Positions 31,201 to 46,200 are shown, counted from the stretch's first letter. The stretch is DNA of 64,000 nt from Struthidea cinerea (GCA_013397865.1 VZTI01000583.1:397486-461485), one strand, 5' to 3'. Notes: generated by a model from the sequence alone, not told the origin. Made by a program: numbers and translations.

Positions 31201-34200
31201 TAAGTATTTTGGCCTTTTAAAGTTGGATTTATGTTTATAGTTGCTTTCTTGTTTTCAGCTAAGCCATAACATTAAAACTGTGACCTTACGGCCAAATGGC
31301 AGAAAACTGTGCTGCCTGATGCTAACACTAAAGGATACCAGTTTCCTGACAATTGATAAGGTACCATTTAAAGATGCGAATGAAATGCGGATGTATTTGG
31401 ATGCAGTCCATCAAGACAGGGTTCATACTGGTAAGTGCAATTGTTACAAATCATGTTATAATGTTACGGAGAGGTGTTGTGTTTTCTTTTTTTCCATTTT
31501 ATCATGGTTTAACCGTATCCAGCAACAGCTAAGCCCGAAGCATCTGCTCACTCGCTCTTCCCAGTGGGGTTGGGAAGACAGCGAGAAAAATGAAAATGAG
31601 GAAACTTTTGTGGGTAGAGACAAAGACAGTTTAGTAAGTAAAGCAAGAGCTGTGCATGCAAGCAAAGCAAACAAGGAATTCATTCACCCCTTCCCAAGGG
31701 CAGGCAGGTGTTCAGCCATGTCCAAGAAAGCAGGACTCTACCATGTATAATGGTGACTTGAGAAGACAAACACCATCGCTGTGCCACCCTTACATCTTCC
31801 CCAGCTTTATACACTGAGTGTGATGCTGCATGGTGTGGGATATCCCTGTGGTCAGCTGTCCTGGCTGTGTCCCCTCCCAGCTTTCCGTGCACCCCCTGCT
31901 TTCTCAGGAGTGACGTGAGCAGCAGAAAAGGCCTTGACTCTTTGTGAGCACTGCTCAGCAATAACTATAACATCTTTGTTATCAGCACTATTTCCAGCAC
32001 AAATCCAAAACATAGCCCCATAGTCACTGCTGTGAAGAAAATTAACTCTGTTCCAGCCAAAACCAGCACACATCTTCAGCACATTTTGTCTTCCTTTTGT
32101 TCCTGGCTTTCTCTGCATTTCTGTAAATGCTTCTTTCTGACCTCAAACCCCATTTTTTTGTTTCATACCTTTCTCATGCTGAACAATAGTCAGAGATTGA
32201 CATACAGGATTTGTTTATGTTGTGTGTTGGTATTTGAAAGATTGTCTGTTTATTGCCCATGCAGAGTCTCTTTGTTTTTCATTTTACTTATTTTATTTTG
32301 TTCTTTTTAAGGATAGGAAGTTTGCTGCCAAGTGACTAAATGACCAGTAAGAGTGATATCCATAAACACGTACTTATGTCTGTGCACTCAGAATATTGTA
32401 GTCTGTTGGCAAGAAATCTAGCATGCCCTTTCCAAAATCAACTCCAGATAAACATTTTGCAAATAAAAATCCCAATCAGTTAATTGACAATCAAATCAAA
32501 TATTGTGTATTTTTCCTGTCAGCTGGGAAACCCTCACAAGGATCTGGCAGCTTTGGAGGTGTGCTGGGCAGCAGGACCACACAGAAGGAAGCTAACAGGC
32601 AATTCTCTTATATAGAGAACCAGGTTTGTTTAATTGTTCAAAATTTTCCTCTCTAATTTTATTCTATTCCTCTCTTCCTCTCATTCTCTTATTGTATGTT
32701 GTAATAGCACTGTAAATACTGTACATCCAAAGTGTAATCTAGAGAGCTTGAAATAGATGTGTTCGGCATGGTTGGCAATGTTGTATCTGGTGAGGAGGTA
32801 TCTTCTGTATGAGTAAGAAAGCTCAGCATCTGGCTGTGGAAGTCAGACTATGTTCTTCACATATGAGCTTTTAGGCAAAGAAGTAGAGATAGAAGGAAAG
32901 TACATGATTGAGACTTGCTTCTTGCATAGTTCTGAATCTCCCTTTTGTTTTACGCTGAACGCCTTACACGTGTGTGACCGTGTGTTAGTCAGCATAGGTC
33001 TTAATGAGTTTGGCAGACTTCAGCCAAATGTGTGCATCAAGAAGCAGCCGATCCAGGTTTGTATCAGAGTAAAGTTACTGAATTTGTGGCATTCTGTTCG
33101 CATTTTTGTGTAAATTTCACAAACTTTTCCCTAGAAGTTGTTTTCCTTCAAAATACTTTTGTTCTTCTTTTTCTCCCCAGATTTCATGGTGTATCTACTG
33201 GCTTTAATTTACTTTGTTATCTCTGTGAATATACTTGTATTACTGCCCTGAGGGAGACTATTTCTGACATTGTCCCAAAACAAATTCTACGTGTTACTTA
33301 AAGGAAATCTCACAGTAAAAACTTGAGGCTGTGTATGCAGTGGTGAGATTAGACATGTTCCGTTTCCAAGGCTAAAATTGACCAACATTCCTTAATCAAA
33401 CAATTATTACCTTTCCATTGCATTACACATGGGGCTTGCTTGGCCCAAGGCTGTCAGGGCACTGTTTTAATTATGTGGGTTTTAATACAGCTCTTTAATA
33501 TTTTTAATTGTAATACCACCCAGGATTGATCTGGGGATAGTTAGGAATCATTCCTTGGGTTTTTTAATATCAAAGCTTGTAAGGGAGATTTTGAAAACTT
33601 AATTTCAACTGACTTAGCTTTGGAAAATGAGAAGGGAAAGTGGTTACTGCAGTAGAGTTTTGTGTTTATGACTTGTATGATTCAGTCAAAATGTTACATA
33701 TGTCTAATTAGTGTTTCAACTCTCTGAATCTGTTACAAGTAGCACCTCTCTGCTTCTGGATGCTACACTGTAGCAAGTAAAAAAGTGGTGGAAATGATAG
33801 ATAAGACTAAAGATGGCCCTGTTTTTTCCCTCTTGCGTTTTCTCCCTGACCCCTTCCACTTGGGTTTTGCAGACTCCTCCCAAAAGAGTGACAGTGGAGA
33901 GTAAGGAGGAAAATATATTTCGCAAGGTGCTGGGTACCCCAGCGAGAGGCTCTGTTAAGAATTCTGCTGGAACTGGAACACCGAGCAACAGGGGGAACAT
34001 TTCAGCATCTCCTGCATCATCAGGCCCTCACAGGACAGGCTTGTTGGAGAATCGGTAGGAGGGTTTTCTTCTTACTATGATGCTGTTAAAATTCAGCTCT
34101 TTGTAGAGCTACAGGTGGAACCCAGTACACGGAGACATAAGAACGGAATATAAATCTTCCTCTAGTTTTGCTGTTCCTTTTAAGAGGATGTTAATACATG

Positions 34201-37200
34201 CTTTTACATCTTCTGACTGATACTGGCACTAGAACTTTAAGTACAGCTTAAGAGTTGGGCAGACCAAATGCTTCTCTGTGTGTTATAAAAATGGAGATTG
34301 CAGAAGATAGGCGCAAAATGCGTGGAAAGCATTGAGGAGTTCTGTTCAGTTGGAAGAGGGTCGTTTACTAACCTTTCTGAAAGAATGACCACAAATTTTT
34401 CTGTTGTCAGTGAAAAGAGGAAAAGAACACAACCCTCTGGTTCAGAAATGAGTGAAGATTATCCCAAAGAGAATGATTCTTCAACGTAAGTAACAATTGT
34501 TTCTGATTTGAAGTTCCTTGTTCATTTGTAAAGGTACATTTTTCTGAAAAGATTGCTCTCAGCCGCATGGACCAGGCCAGTCAGCTTGTGAATGCATTGG
34601 GTGCTTGAAATGAGGTGTGTGTTCAGGGATAATAAGGGAAATACAAACTACTCCAACAGTTGATTTGCATGAACTGGCACATACAAACTCTGTGTCATCC
34701 TTCTTTTGTCAGTTATGTCAGTCAGAATTGCATGTGTATTATATGTGCTTGGACCCTTTTCAAAACAAAGTTGATAAAGGGGAATTGCTGTTTGAAGAAG
34801 AAGCTCCATGTGTTTGAATTCAGATTTAATTGTAAGTAAGAGGGCTTGTTTTAAATGAATTGGTTAAACTTATGTGAGTGAAGTTCTATTGTGGTCAAGT
34901 ATTAAAGGTGATAGGAGAGAAATGCTTTAAAACAAGTTATAAATACTGAGCAGGAATATCCCGTATCTTCCATAACTGCACTGTCTTCCACTCTTCTCTC
35001 TGTAGGAATAATAAAGCCTTGAGTGATCCAGCATGGAAGTACTTGAACAGTAGCAGAGAGAAACAGTTGAACCTGAAGCAGGCTGAGGAGAATAGGACAT
35101 CAGGTAAAAAAATAGATGTAAAGCTAAATGATACCTAGCCTTGACTAGTATGATTTTACCCCTTTGATACTAGATTAGCAAGTTGCTGCAGAGGTGTCTT
35201 TTCCTAATCTTCTTTCCCTATGCCACTAACTTTGTTGCTCCTCCAGAGCTGTACGTGAGATGCAAACAACTTGCCTTCATTTTCAAAGCCTGTCCTGCTC
35301 TAGTGTGGCCTTGACCTTTATTCTTCAGTGCTGATGCCAGCCCATGAGCCAGCTTGTTTGAAAATTCCAACAAGCATTCCAAGCTGCCTTTTCCCTTGGG
35401 AGGGGGTTTCTTTAAACTCTTTTTTGCTTACTTTCTTATTTATTTTTAAAGCTTTCCTTTGCTGTTAATGCCCATGTGAACTGTAGGCTGGTTTTTGTGA
35501 TTAAAATGTGTACTGTTTGCTTTTACTTCCTTATCTCTTCACCAGAGCTTACAGGGGGAGCTCTTTGGGGCCAGGACTTTGGTCGTGTTTGTACCAAAGT
35601 TCTGTTGGATACTGTTGTGGGATAGGGCTTTATAGACAGTACAGAAATACTGACAATACGTAGATAAGCTAGTAAGCAGCACTGTTCTTCAGTTTTATGG
35701 ATAAATACTTAGCTTCTTTCTCTGTAAAGAGGAACGCATTCAAGATCTTGTTTCTGTGGGGAATGTTGGTGGATGCATTCTGTTTTTAGTGCAGCTCTGA
35801 TGGCACAAATGTGTTGCTGGAACAGCCAGTAAGGCGAATGTTTAGCTCTGAATGGAAATCTGGTTTTGTCTTCAGAGTCAAAATTAGAGTCTGTGAGTGT
35901 ATCCCTGCAAGTTCTGGTAACAATATTGCAAGCTTCTTTCATATATCTGCATTTCTGAAAGTTGCATGGCTCAAACAACTTCAAGCTGGGAAAAAAGGAA
36001 GTGGTTGTTCATTATTCAAACTAAATTACACTGTGATTCACTGTAATAGGTGGGTTTTTGACTCCTGAGTGCATTTTTTTAATGTGGCACCATCTGAGAC
36101 ATTAGAGTCTCAGGATCTGTTACAATGATGTCATAGCAATGAAACAATCATATTACTATATACTAGTATATAGTAATTTACTGTGGAATTGGGAGTGGGA
36201 AGAGAAGCTGTTTTCACTTTTGCATATTTACCTTGAATTTTGAGAGCACTGCAATGGAAATCAGGCGTTTTCTGTGCATGTGTCTTGTCTCTCTGAACAA
36301 GAGGTAGATATTTATTAACTTTCATGTAGTTAAGAACATGACTTTTTAATATTTCATGTTGCACTTTGAGTTTGATGGAGACTGAATTGAATACCTTAAA
36401 CTCCATCATGCCTTTAGTTACATATCACTAATATTCACATTAGTACTTCTAAGCCTATGTATTAGTAGTCTCCCAACCAGTTCTAGAAAACAATATTTGA
36501 GGATTTTTAAACCTTTTGACTAAATACTTTCAAACAAGTTGTTTGTTGTATAAATAGCTGTGTAACCTGGAACAAAATGTTCTGCCTTTCTTTCTCTTTT
36601 AAAGGTGTTTTACCACTGCAGTCGTCATCCTTTTATGGTAGTCGGTCCTCTTCAAAAGAGTATTCCACTGGCAGTTCCACCCTGGACAGGTAGGGCTGAT
36701 TCACTAGAATGAACTGTAAATGGCAGTTGTTTCACAGGAATTAAGCTCTTCAGTTTCCTATGTGTTGATCACATGGTGTTTAGATGCATAACATGGTGGG
36801 TTTTGCTGGTTTTTTCTTCCTTCAGGAGCACAGTCCAGTTCTTCAGTGTGACTTCAATTGCCCTGCTTACATCTACAAACTCTAGTTACTTCTTGCAATA
36901 GAAAGACTTTGTGAAATCACTCAAGTCTGTTTTAGTTGTTGTGGGTGACTCTAGATGGTTCAAATTCTATATAAACTCTGGAAGTTTAGTCTGAACCCTT
37001 GCTTCATTTTTCCCAAGTAGATAAATGGCATGCAATTCTATATTTTAATAACAGTATTTTAGCAAATACTAAATCCTGCTGAGCTTGGGCTTCTTTGTCA
37101 GGTGCTGTGCAGTCAGAATCTTGGTCTCTGCCCTGCATAGATGAGATACAAGATCAAGGGAGAAAAGAAGCATTGTCCGTGTTTAAATGTTAAGAACTGA

Positions 37201-40200
37201 GCTCCGTAGTGATTAGGTTACAAGAGAAGGAGACTGAAAATGAAGACTCTGTCCCAGATGTGAATTTTAAGCATATCTTGGGAGCAGTGTTCTTGTGCTA
37301 TGTAATCATTCTTCCTCTCATCATACAGCATGGAGAATTATTAAAGGTTTATAAGACCAAAGACTTGGTTACAGTGCACACACACGAATGGATGTAAGGA
37401 AATTTAAGCAAGCTAAGTATTTAAGTGCTCTGGAAAGAAGTGTTCTCTGCCACACCTGCTTTTCACTGTGATAAATTCCAGTTATCTTGTATGGTTTTAC
37501 CAGTCCTTGTCTTCCACAGTGCTGCAATTCCAGTGTCATGGACTATAGCTCTTTAAGGCAGAACATTACAAATCATACCCTTCTTATGCTTTTATGTTTC
37601 CAGGTCTAGCGTATCCAGCCAGACCTCTTCAGCCAAAAGAAGCCTGGGATTTCTTTCTCAGCCTGCTCCTCTTTCTGTTAAAAAAATGAGATCTAATCAA
37701 GATTACACAGGATGGAACAAACCCCGAGTGCCCCTTTCCACCCATCCTCAACAACAGTTGCAGGGGTAAATTTTAATTTTCTTTATCTAGCATGCGTACT
37801 TTGATCATCAGAACATGCACATTCTTGTTATAATTATTTAATTAAAAGCATAATCCTGAAATTACTGAACACTGAGGCAGGGAACATTTTTCCTAATTTG
37901 AAGGATATGTATTCTTGAATTCACTTCCTGGGAATTTCAGAGACAAAATAATTCCAGGTAATTCATTTCCTTTAATGATGATTCATTTCTCTGTCTTTGT
38001 AGGTGTGTGTGTGTGTGTATATATATGCATTTTTTAAAAGGTTGATCATAGAAACTCATGGATGTTTTCCTGATAAGTGCTGCCTCCCATGAGTTTTCAG
38101 TTTAGTCTGAAGGGCTGGGGAACAGCTCCAGTAAGAAACTGTGGGGAGTGGCTGGGGTGAATATCCTGTGGTTAGTAGTGCTGTGTTTAACTCTGGCAGG
38201 TTTGCACGCTGACCATTAGACACAACATGTTCAATTTTTTTTTTTTTTTTTTTTTTTTTCAGATTTTCAAACTTGGGAAACACCTGCTATATGAATGCCA
38301 TTCTACAGTCCTTGTTTTCAATTCAGTCTTTTGCTAATGATTTGCTCAAACAGGGTATCCCATGGAAAAAAATTCCACTCAATGCACTTATCAGGTAAAA
38401 TTCTGGGAAAGCTGTTTTCTCCTTCATTACTGAGAAACTGGTTTGGTAATACCGAAGCATCTTTGTAGAGGGTCGTTTTGCCTGTATAGATAATAAAAGA
38501 AATCCTAAAGCTCTCTGTATTTTGGAGTTTTACTTTTGAAATAGGAACTAGGCTCTTAAAACTTACAATACTGAGTTACAGGCATTCTTTTACTGTATTT
38601 CTAGTGGCAGACTGAAATGCTTCAGGAGAAAATGTAAGAAATTGCAAAATAAGTTAGATGCGGAAAAACTTCTTTTTAAAACTTTTCCAGATAGAGTTTA
38701 AGCTGGTCACTAACATCACCTGATATGTGGGAGCTTATGCCTTTTGTTTAGTAGCTGTGGAAAGGGTTCAAGTTTTGCATACTTAATCTTTCTCTAAATT
38801 CAGCCATTTGGGATTTTTATTATATTTTATCTTGTGCACCTCATTTCTTTACTGTCACTAAATAAGATGCAGGATTATCAGAACCATTTGTGGTTTTGTT
38901 TCATAATTTTTAATATATTTTGAGGTAATTTTCTATTTTTCACGTGTCATCTTGAACTCTTTCTACACTACTTGGGATCGGAGGTTGTTCCATGTGCCTC
39001 TTGAAATATCCTTTCTCTAATTTTTGTAGAAAGACCTCTAAAGGTTGTGCTCCATATACCTAATGGGCAGTGTGTGATCCTGTACAAGTCAGAGTTGATA
39101 CTCAAAGCATCTGCTTTGTCTTCTCTTGGTTTGGCTATATCATCTAACCTGGTGACTGTTTTTCTGGTTGATCAGTGATTGCTTATCAGCTGTGCTGTGG
39201 TTTCCTAACATGCTTCACTGAGCAGCTGTAGAGGGCTAGGACAGCACACGCTGTTCTTGGAGTTCAGCAGAGTAGCAGAAACTTGTCAAGCTGCAGTAAA
39301 CTGATCAGATTCTTCGGGTAACTGAGTATTAGTTGTTGGGTTTGGGATGCAAGGGGATTAGACAGGTTTTCCCTGTCTTTGGTTTGGGGGGTTTTTGTGT
39401 CATGGAATGTCATATCTTCCTATCACCTTCCCATCTATGTAGCATGACCAAAACTTGTGCTTGGCATATATTTGGTGTGTATGTCCTGTGGAATTCTGTA
39501 AAGCAGTTGTAAAAGATAACTAAATCACAGTAGCTGAGAGGCACAGGTAAAGTTAATTTCAAAAGTTTTGTAGTAAAGCTAACAGAAGCACTACCTTGAA
39601 CCAAGGAACTCCTCATGGCTCTTTTTGCTACAGCTTTTTTCTCTGTTATAATGTTTTCACTGCTGAAAGAAGTAAGGCTTGAAAATTAGTGGAAGTTTAA
39701 AAATAAAACATAAATAGAAATCATTCTGATCATTCGAGTTGAATTTAGTTATTTTATGTTGCTTATTTTGGTGCTGTGTGATATCATATCTCCTATCAAT
39801 ACAAATGTTTTCAAAAAGCATTAGGAGGTTTTTCTCTCATTGTAAAAGAGCAGAAATAAGTTTTTAGAGCTTTATAAGGCATTTCTTTTTACCTTAAAAG
39901 ATTGTGGATTGGTTTTTATATTCATTTGAGTGCTGTTTGATGATGGCCTCAAATGAGATCTCAAAATACTTGAAATGGAAAAGGTTAATTATATATGGGA
40001 TATTTTCATGCAGAACCCCTGAACCACTTATCACAGGAGAGAAGCTTTTAGGAACTCTTAAACTAAAATATCATGAGTTCTGTTTTGTTTCTCTAAAGTC
40101 CTGGAAAACCAACCAGTGTTTCATTGCCTTGACTTCTGCAGACGCTTTGCCCATCTGCTTGCTAAAAAGGATGTCTGCAGCCCTGAGGTTAAGAAAGAGC

Positions 40201-43200
40201 TGCTCAAGAAGGTGAAAAGTGCCATTTCAGCTACTGCAGAGAGATTTTCTGGGTACATGCAGAATGTAAGTATCATATTGTCTGGAAACAGTAATGTGCA
40301 ATTTGTTCGGTGTTTGGACTGCATTGAACACCTGTCAAGCTTCAGCTGTGTTTGACAGTGACTTTTGATTAAATGGCAGTGATTGTTAGAGCAGAGCTGC
40401 CTCAGTATTACTGAATGCAATGAACTAAACATGATTTCCCCAGTCTGTGTGTGTTTGAAAAATACTGAATGAAGTTGCACAAAGCCACTTTGTTGCATTT
40501 ACCCTGTTTCCAGGATGCACATGAGTTCTTGAGCCAGTGTCTGGATCAGCTGAAGGAAGACATGGAAAAGTTAAACAAAACTTGGAAGAGTGAACCAGTC
40601 CCTAATGAGGATAACTCACCAGGACGTGCTTCTGATGACCTCTCAGCCACCAAAGTTTATACATGTCCCGTTATCAGTAACTTAGAGTTTGAGGTTCAGC
40701 ATTCTATCATTTGCAAAATGTAAGTGTGCTTGACAGCTTTTCTCACACTTACCTTAAAAGACTAGGAAGTGTTCCCATCTGATGTGACTTCATCTGCAGG
40801 TTGTAACCAGAATTAAGAACTATGTTTTAGCCAAAACTAGGTATTTAGAAAAATACTCTCTTGTCTAGAAATGCTGTAAACCTCGCACCACGCTGTTTGC
40901 TGCTGCAGGCCTTCTTTAAACAGTTTCATACCACCTAGTTTTCTTCATTGCATGTCCAATGGAAAGCCTTTGTGCTTTGCTCGTTGTGTACCAATTGTAC
41001 GAGAATAGCGAGAAAAGGGGGTTGCGGCCAAGTAATGTTTCCTCTTAGGAAAAAAAAAGGGAAGCCATGTTTTTAATTTGATGTTTCTAAGGACTTCAGG
41101 GAATGGCATTTTCTTCTGTCTCTCTACACTCTTGAAGAAAAAAAAGTAAACCAGTGTGTTTGGGCATTCGTTGTATGTGTGGCAGATTTCCATATGGGAA
41201 TGCTTCATTCCACAGAGTTTTCATGAACACAGATATTTGGGAGTATTAGTTTGTGTATATTCAATTAGTTCCATAGAACAAGTAAAAGTAAAGTGCATCC
41301 AGGTAATAATTATGGAAGACAAATGAGTGTAGTAGGGTCTTTTTATTTTCCTGAGAAAAATGAAACATTAGAAAAATTAGGGGGTTTTGTTGGTTTTGGT
41401 TTTTCAGATGGACTCTACTATTTTGTTTCTAAGAACACTTTGAAAGTATTTCTAGCCCTTCTGCTGAGCTGGGCTGACTGTTTTTTCTCCTAAGAGTACT
41501 GAATGGTGATATGTTCAGCTATAGCAGTCACTTTGATTTCCTGTATACCTGATTGTTTGCCTCTCCAAAGCAGTCTCTGCATTTTTGTTCTTACGCTTAC
41601 ACAAATATTTCAACTTCTAAAGCATCAAAAAGAAATTGCAAGATCCAACTTCGTCCTAAGCATCGAGCAGTTCCATTTTGATGAGTAAAAATAGGATGAT
41701 CAAGAAATATATGTTTACCGGGAAGTCACTTCACCCTAAAACATGCAAATGCTCATTAATTTCAAGTGTATTTTCCATCAGACTTGCACAAGTATGTTTC
41801 TTTTTTAGGTGCGGTGAAACGGTCACTAAACGAGAACAGTTTAATGACCTCTCCATTGATCTTCCTCGAAGGAAGAAATTCCTTCCTTCCCGATCGATCC
41901 AGGATTCTCTTGACCTCTTTTTTCGGGTATGTACTTTGAGGGGGTTTTTTAGGCGTTGCGGAGCGTGTGTGGGTTATAGGTACCATATGGAAACGCCGAT
42001 TGTACAGCTGATTATTAGTTTCTATGACAGTGGTTGCATGCATGTGAGATAACAAACTTTGCATTTTTTTGAGGTTTGTCCATTAACAGCTTATGGAAGT
42101 TTTTACTGTAAAATGCTGTGCAGAAATTAACTAACATAAAATAGGTAAACTTCCCAGTTTTGTGGTGAAAGAGTTGAGGTATAAACAAATACAAAGGAGA
42201 GAATGTCAGATTGGGATAATCACTCAGAAATTGCTACCTCTCCTGGGCTAGGATGCTTCAACAGCTTGTGTACAAGCCTTAATTAGCATGGAGGAAAAAG
42301 GTCATGCAGGTACAATAATTTAAAAAAATAAATAGCTGTAATATGTGGATGCTCACTTTGTAAGTAGAGCTTCAAGGTGAGGCTTCTGAAAGCTAAAAAT
42401 GAGCTGTATGATGTGTGAATTGGTGTTGTATTTTGTCATGTCTTGAGACAAACCTTCTTTTTTCCTCCTTGTATAGATAGTATTTTCAACAGAATGATTG
42501 ATGTGCTTTTTCTTCTAAAAGCTGGTGGAGGTCTTAGGATTTAAAAAAATTCCTAAAATTGTAATGTAATTTGGCTTCACTTAAGGTAAAAGGCTGTAGG
42601 AATGTTTGATGGGCAAGTTATGTAATTTCAGAAAGGGATGCTTCCCCTTTTTATGTCTGTTCAGAACTCTACTCTCATGTAGCATATCCTTGATAAGTTT
42701 AGATGAGGATAGCTTTTGAGGAACAAAGCAGAGGTTTTGAACAAGAGGGAGAAAATTTCATGGCACCATCCTCCACCACAGGTTTTTAGGAAAAAAAATA
42801 AACCCAAACAAATCTTGTGTATGGGAGAGAAAACTAAACCTCAGAAGATTGTACCCTCCCTTTGGAAGCTAATTTGTCATAATGGTGGCTAATTCACTGG
42901 TCTCCAGTAGACTTGCAGGAAAAATTCCACCTGTATTAGTGGATATGATGTCAAATTTTAAGGCCTGCTGCCTGTCCTCTTATTAGATGCCTTCTTATTA
43001 GGTCAGGTTGCAGGTGATTATAATTTTAAATGGTTACTGCTGTTGTGAAGAGTTTGTGTGACAGATGTGATGTAGTTTTGGTTGAGATCTGTTTGATGTC
43101 TCTTTTGTTCCACAAGTCACTTCTCTGCTCCCTTAAACAGGCAGAGGAGATTGAGTATTCCTGTGAGAAGTGCAATGGAAAGTCTGCAGTTGTCACACAT

Positions 43201-46200
43201 AAGTTCAACAGGCTTCCCAGGTAAATGTTGACCCCTGTTCCTCTCCTTCCTGGAAGCATATGTTACAAAATGCAAGCAAAAATCCCTTGAAGAGTAAAGC
43301 TGGAAAAATAAGCAGGACAGCACGTACAGTGGTCAGCATGTGAGAGAGGTGCACCTGCAGTCAGTCTTCATGCTGATTTTCGGTTTCACTCTAAAGAAGC
43401 TCTTGGAAACCCTCAGCAGTACTTGTTTCTTCCTCCCTATTGCTACACAAGGAGGACCAGGTTTTCCCCTTCCCCTTTCCTTGGGGTTTCTGGCGTGTGA
43501 ACAAAGCAGATACAGTAAATATATTCTGGAATTTTAATATTGCACAAGTTGAGTGATGGACAGAGGCATGATTATCTGTGTCTGACAGATAAGAGATGGT
43601 CAGCATTTGCCTACCACCCCAAAGTAATTATCTGGTTTGGTCAGATGAATGCCTTTGCAAAAAAGGGTTACTTGGATTTTGAATAGGTTTTCTCTGACTT
43701 CTGTTTTGAGATTAACACTTGTCCTTCTCTCATCTCTCTCAGGGTCCTGATTCTTCATCTGAAACGATACAGCTTCAATGTAGCATTGTCTCTCAATCAT
43801 AAAGTCGGGCAGCAGGTGGTCATTCCAAGATACTTAACCTTGCTTTCCCACTGTACGGAAAGCACCAGGCTGCCACTGACGCTGGGATGGAGCGTCCATT
43901 CTGCCGTGTAAGTGTGCAGCTTTGGTCGCTGCTGTGTTAATCATGTGTGCCACAAGGTAGGCAGTTGTCAGGTCTCCTGCGGAGCATGTCTGGGCAAGGA
44001 AGCATTACAATTATGCAGCTTCAGATGTGTTCTGCTAGTTTGTAATGATACTGTCATAAGAACGTGTATGGAAAGGAAGCATGATAGAAGCAGTAGGAAG
44101 AGATGGTTGGGCATTATCTAGGGAATATTTGGTAAGATAATATTCTTCACTGTCCTTGAAAAGAACTTCATATTCTTTTTAAGAATGCTTCTGTTAGTAA
44201 TTTTTAAAATGTAGGCCTCTCAGTCCAAAATAATCTAGATTACCTTTCCCTTCAGAGCACCCTAACTCTATTTAGAAGGCAAAACATCCTATCTTTTTCT
44301 GCTAATTTCCACTTGCACCTCCTGTGCTGTCATTCATTTTTCATTGTCTTTCCTGTGCCACTGTAGTATCTAAGCCCTTTGCATGCTGAAAATACTCTCC
44401 TTTTCCTTGTGACAGTTTTTCTGTACAGCTGCCTGACCTGAGACACAGAGATTAAATGTGCCAATTGTCACACAGGAAGTGTGTGGCAGAATAAGGAACA
44501 AGAAACCCTCAGGTCTCTTGTAGCCCCTGACTAGTGTCGTAGCCAGGGTATCCGTAGTGAGCTAGGACACATCTGGTGTGTGTGTTCAGCAGTGTGGCAG
44601 GTGTTAGGCCAAATGTTTAGTGTTCTTTGAGATGTAAGTGGATGTGTCCCACAAATTTCCTTTAACAGTAGAAATCTCAAACTCAATAAACTGTTTATGC
44701 TACCCAGAGCAGCAATACTTTAAAAATAGGTTGGAAGTAGCTTTCCAGTGTTTGGAGTTTTTTTCAATCATGAAAACCATTGTGACTGAGCAGAGAGTGG
44801 AAGGGGAACTAGGCTGGAGAGAAGCAGCCCTGGGTTGGGGGAAGATTAGAAAAGATTTCTGCAGTGGCTGCCATCTGTTTGATAGATATGTAGTGATAGT
44901 GATGGGCTTTGAGGAACCCATGAAAGGATTAAATGGAGCAGGAAGTTTATTCAGAAGAATCTAGGTAAGGGAGGAGAAATGAAGATGTGGGATATGCCAG
45001 AAAACCGGCTGATCCAGACAACAGCAGGAGACTGTGGTTTGGGAGCAGGAACTCAAGTGTTGGTGGGAATAAAAAATAAAGGAATGAGTTGTCTTGACAT
45101 GGGAGCCGAGAGCCTTTAATTTGTGAGCTGGTCCCTAAGGGTGCATTGCCAAGAAGTGAATCAAGTTTAAAGGATTATATATGGTTTTGAACAACTGTTG
45201 TTTATTTATAGTGTGATGAAGTTATTACTGTAAATCTAAGCAATTAGCAAGTACATAATGGTATTCTGCTTGTTCTTTTGGTCATGGATTTGCATGCATA
45301 GCAGACAAGTAAACACTTACTTTTTAAGGACTGTAACTACTGCAATAAATACTTTGCTTTTTTAATAGTTCCCGTCCACTGAAAGCCTCCCAAATGGTAA
45401 ATTCCTGTACTGTAAGCACTTCCACACCTTGTAGGTGAGTTAAAGCTCTGAAATGTCCATGTCCAATGGCCTGGGATTTTGTGGCATAGTTTCTAAGGCA
45501 TTTTAAGATTTTCTGGTTCTTTTCTATTTTTTGTGTTGTAAATTTCAGCTACTGTCTTTTTTCATATCTGAGTTTTATGGGTGTTACATGCTAGCTGAAA
45601 TTAACATCAGTGGTGCAATTTGCCTAGTTTAAGAAGCAAAATGATTTCTACTTCTACAATCTAGCTCTTTGTTCTGACTCTATGGAGTCAAAATGTGTGT
45701 TTTGGGAACAGGTGGTTGATTCCTTTAGTTTATCTGCGAAGATGAGACAGCCAGTTCTTGATACTGTGAAAAATGTGATATCACACTGGATGGTTTGCAT
45801 TGAGGGATGCTTAAAGGCCAGATTTACTAATAAAATGGAAATCATGGCTTCCCCAGACTCCCTTGTCTTCTATTCTAAAGAAGCAAGAATTTATCTTAAT
45901 GGAAGAGCAAACAGAAAAACTGAAAAATCTGTGCATTTTTGTACTTTTTATTCCGGGTAATGATGTGAGAAGTCCTATGTCCAACTTAATAAACTCGAGA
46001 AGTCAAATGATTTGTGCCAAATTCTGTGTTACTGTGGTCTTGTCTCAAACGAGTTCTGTCTGGGATTGCAAGGTAATAAAGTGCAGAATCCTTGGCCTTA
46101 AAAGCAAGAGTCACGCACTTAGTGACTTTTGATGTTGTATGTTATTATTGCAGGCTTCCAGCAGTTGTGTCAGTTAACCCAATAAAATAAACCTGTTCTG

